This document shows positions 61,023 through 64,000 of a DNA stretch of 64,000 nt, piece after piece; within the stretch, counting starts at the first letter, position 1, and every line of letters starts with the position of its first letter. The DNA lies in NCBI RefSeq assembly GCF_000003815.2, contig NC_049990.1, forward strand, positions 6,470,976-6,534,975, written 5' to 3'. The notes below the pieces were generated by a model. The model was not told where the DNA came from, made no database searches, and saw nothing but the letters and a program-made list of their open reading frames with translations. The stretch is from Branchiostoma floridae. Taxonomy: Eukaryota; Chordata; Leptocardii; Amphioxiformes; Branchiostomatidae. The translations under genes and the position numbers were made by a program.

Positions 61023-62811
61023 GGTTGAAGTCCCGTTTTGCTGCAAGTCAGGCTTTGACACGACCAGGCCACCGTTTACACAACCTCACTTACGTATGCT
61101 GTTACAAAATGTGTGTAATAAGTCACTAATTTATCGAAATGCGTGCCGATACTAAGCTGATCCACGACAGCGCCTCAAGATTTGAAACTGAGAGATAACT
61201 CCAGCCGGGGGATAAAGAAGGGCTCGCCAACAAAAGGACTTGATTCTGCACAACTAGGTAGACTTGCCCTTTCTATGAGTGGAGGTCCACCAAAGTATAT
61301 GACACCAACTACCAAGTTACGTCACTTAGGGTGTGCCCTAGCTAGGGATGAAAGTCCACAAGTACGACTCGGTACCTGAAGCCACTTCACTGGATGATAT
61401 GATGAAAAAAGAAACGTATTGACGTAACCTGTGGTGATATTAGAAAACAAAAGGAACAACATACGAGTATTTCATGTATACAGGGGTGGGGGATTACTAA
61501 AGATGTCCAGGTCAACTAGGCTTTGAATTGTTTGCCTAAGGTGTGTCTCCAGAGTTGTTCGTGTCTTGAATTATGTCTTGATTTCTATACAGATATATCA
61601 CATGATAGCCGTTTACCATGGCAAATGTACAAATGTTTATTCTTGCCGTAGAGCACGGGACACAGAAACAAACAAAAAGGTTGACATGAAGTCTTTAGAA
61701 GAATCAGAGATGATATATTGTTTTTTGATGCATGAAGTTACTAAAGTGGTGCTTCTGTGTCTTATATATATATATATATATAAACACTTAAGCAGTTGAT
61801 TGACGTGGATGTTGATATCTGTACGTCTTATCTATAATTTGATGACGTCTGAACACGTGATGACATCTTCACCACAACATGTCGGTAAATAACGAAAGGT
61901 CACATACTAAGAAGTTCTCTTCAAATAATGCATTTTGACCATTCTATTTTGTCAAATCGACAATGTTTCTTAATTAGAGGGCTGTGTTAGACATGTCCAA
62001 GTCGAATACTCTGAATCATACAGTCTTTACGTGTGTAAAAGACGTGTTTCGCCCTCGAGTACGACATAATAAGACCCGTCCGATCGGTCGACGTCCGATA
62101 GGCTCTTTTATGACCTCTGACACTCCTCCTAACTCGACCTCCACAAAACTTGAAGCGGCCCCGACAGCCGACACTTTCGAGTCAAAATAAAAGCACAAAC
62201 AAAACGAACAAATGTACTTTTCGTCGTCTGATGTCAGTCAATGTTTTACAAACATTGTCAGATAAAACAAAACAAAAATCGACGATACCTTTATTGTGGA
62301 TTCAACACACTTCTACCATAAAGTAAAGATACCATGTAGACGGTGATTCAATTGTGCATGCTGGTGGCATGATAAACATAGTTTTAATTCTGTACTTTCC
62401 TCCTTTACTTTTAATACCCTGTCTTTTACGTTGTAATATACTCAAAACTATTAGGCCCTACGATACCACTAAGCAGCCTCTAACTAGTTAACTAAATTTC
62501 TAGTCAAAGCTCTCTGGATATTCAGATGAATAGTTAACTGCATTTCTGGTCGAAGTTCTCTGTATATGCACTAGCGAGGGCGAGATATGTTTATGACTTT
62601 TGACTTTGTAATTTGAATATGATTTCTAAAACTGTATTTTGAAAGTCAACAAACGCATAAAGCTAACAAATACACTTCTTTATCAATAATGATTCGTTTG
62701 AACTATTTTTGTCGTTTGAACAATTTTTGTCACTCATGCATGGTCGCTCAACAGCCGCCACCTAGCGGTAGACAGGGAGTTTAACAGGTGACGTGTATCG
62801 TTTGAGTTTGA
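61023..62811. other. Space between two co-oriented multicopper oxidase genes
   Basis: This 1.8 kb must hold the promoter of the hephaestin-like gene (right of 61022) and the 3' end of the ceruloplasmin-like gene (left of 62812). No additional exon was found. A TA microsatellite lies near 61761-61781, and a CCGATCGG..CGTCCGATAGG partial repeat near 62.08 kb sits in a short open frame without recognised homology. Confidence 0.45.
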
Positions 62812-63550
62812 CTAAGCTTCAGCAGGTTCCACGGTGTAGGTAGTGCGCATGCCCAGTACGAAGTGATCGCTGTTGTGGCAGTGCACCAGCCAGGTGCCGG
62901 GGTTATTCGGGGTCATGTGAACCGTCGCAAAGGTTCCTGGGAAACAAAGGAGAGAGAATTTCAAATCAAACGTCATATGACGCTTACAAACGTTTGGTAT
63001 GTAGCCGATACGCTTCTGCAAAAGCATAATGGTGCCAGACACATGATCGGTCCTTTAGTGTGCTCATGGTGGGGCTCCTCAAACATGGGACCCCAAATGA
63101 TATCAACGTTCTCTCAGCAGAAAACCTATTCATACTAGCTAGTAAAAAAACTATGCCTTGAGGACGTTTATACGTCATCCCGATGACACAAACAAAACAA
63201 AACAAAACAAAACCAGATTTATTCACGAAATAAATATCATGATTTCCATCCATAGGTTAAGCTGACCGCCAACCAAAGTATCCGGAAACACATATACAAA
63301 TAAACAAACACATAGAAACACCGTAAACAATACCTCCGCTCACGGAGGTAAACAGACTCACCTGGAAATAGATCCCAAACGTCCCCACGCTGGCGCATGT
63401 CCGGCCCGGTGGTGCGAGTGAAGGCGTTGCCGTGGAAGTGCGCGGCGTGCGCGTCCACCTCCGTCCCCATCCCCATCAGGTACCAGTCCACACTCTCCCC
63501 CACACTCATCCGCAGGCCACGCAGGTTCCCCAGGGTCAAACCGTTGATGG
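62812..63550 (-). CDS. 3' end of a secreted ceruloplasmin-like multicopper oxidase (partial)
   Basis: Two exons are visible: 63550-63362 (189 nt) and 62936-62812 (125 nt including the stop); earlier exons lie beyond the right edge. The first begins in phase, ends in phase 1, and has exactly the length of exon 14 (51871-52059) of the hephaestin-like gene. It encodes [19 protein letters not shown] and AAHFHG with trinuclear-site histidines. The last exon encodes [17 protein letters not shown], the domain-6 site with H-C-H, the type 1 His and the axial Met, followed by TTYTVEP and a stop. There is no Thr-rich stalk or TM helix, so the product is probably soluble and secreted, like ceruloplasmin. 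The neighbour on the same strand (50650-61022) is a membrane-anchored relative, so this is probably a tandem duplicate. Confidence 0.85.
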
Positions 63551-64000
63551 CTGGAATTAAGAAAAAGAATCAAATGATGACTACCCACAAGGTCAAACAA
63601 ATCGGCAAAACTGGTCAGGATGGCAAGCTGAAAAAGAGCCTTAAACTATACTACTGGAAGAACAATGCTGTGACAAGCTCTACACGTACGTGGGTCCCCT
63701 AGAGTCAAGCCGTAAATGGCTGGAATTAAGAAAAATATCAGATGATGAATACCCAATCAAGAGTAACCCAAATCGGCGAAAATGGTCAGGTGGCAAGCTG
63801 AATAAGAGCCTAAAACTATACTTTTGGCAGAACATTGCTTTGACAAGCTCTTCGTGGGTACCCCTAGGGTCAAGCCGTTGATAGCTACAATCAGGAAACG
63901 AAAGGATGGATAACCACTGAAGAAACTGCATCGGCATAACTGGTCAGGGTGGCAATATGTACAAGATCCCAATACAGTACTATTGGCAGATCATTGCTGT
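63540..64000. repeat. Tandem repeat spanning a 3' splice site, at least 2.7 copies of about 167 bp
   Basis: Units begin near 63551, 63720 and 63886 and continue to the window edge. Each holds CTGGAATTAAGAAAAA, AAATCGGC..AAA.TGGTCAGG, TGGCAAGCTGAA, AACTATACT and GACAAGCTCT. On the minus strand each of the two complete junctions repeats the acceptor and first codons of the ceruloplasmin-like exon: IYGLTLG near 63705 and AINGLTLG near 63880, then diverges. The true exon is the leftmost copy; the others are decayed pseudo-exon starts with usable-looking AG sites. Confidence 0.85.

Noticed and set aside
60960-61150. Iron-responsive element near the ferroxidase start
   Set aside because: I looked for a CAGTGN loop with a bulged C in the presumed 5' UTR and found none; the true transcription start is unknown.

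Overview
This window looks like nuclear DNA of an invertebrate deuterostome, most probably a lancelet (Branchiostoma). That placement is inferred from several things. The genes are intron-rich, with many short phase-conserved exons and GT-AG splice sites. A hephaestin/ceruloplasmin-type ferroxidase, a patched-domain protein and a small death-domain protein occur together. The introns carry tRNA-Glu genes, MITE-like and SINE-like repeats and minisatellites. No bacterial, viral, CRISPR or rRNA feature was seen. All exon models were built by hand from reading frame, splice sites and phase; in every complete gene the summed exon length is a multiple of three.

Layout. 0-16.4 kb: a minus-strand death-domain gene (four exons, 15300 to 9900, 146 aa), the first exon of a diverged paralogue at 1437-1536, and a tandem repeat (15.29-16.4 kb) built from the start-codon region of the death-domain gene. 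16.4-23.5 kb: no gene recognised. 23.5-37.7 kb: a minus-strand 22-exon patched-domain (RND-type) membrane protein of 1017 aa, with two identical tRNA-Glu(CTC) genes lying in opposite orientation in two of its introns. 39.6-45.5 kb: a plus-strand nine-exon GH31 glycosidase of 736 aa, closely resembling bacterial sulfoquinovosidase, with a signal peptide and a C-terminal membrane anchor. 46.1-48.9 kb: a plus-strand fragment of a multicopper oxidase gene (exons 1 and 3 only), its intron filled by a minisatellite, a 100-N assembly gap and a hairpin-unit array. 50.6-61.0 kb: a minus-strand 16-exon hephaestin-like multicopper ferroxidase of 1194 aa. 62.8-64.0 kb: the last two exons of another, apparently secreted, ceruloplasmin-like gene that runs off the right edge.

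How the genes relate. The three multicopper oxidase loci are a local family: a complete membrane-anchored gene, a secreted relative behind it on the same strand, and an inverted 5' fragment facing it tail to tail. The GH31 and patched-domain genes are head to head across 1.9 kb. Nothing shows that the patched, GH31 and ferroxidase genes share a pathway. The most interesting items are the animal sulfoquinovosidase-like enzyme with its sulfonate-binding residues largely intact, and a recurring pattern of short tandem duplications that span exon-intron junctions at three or four separate places.
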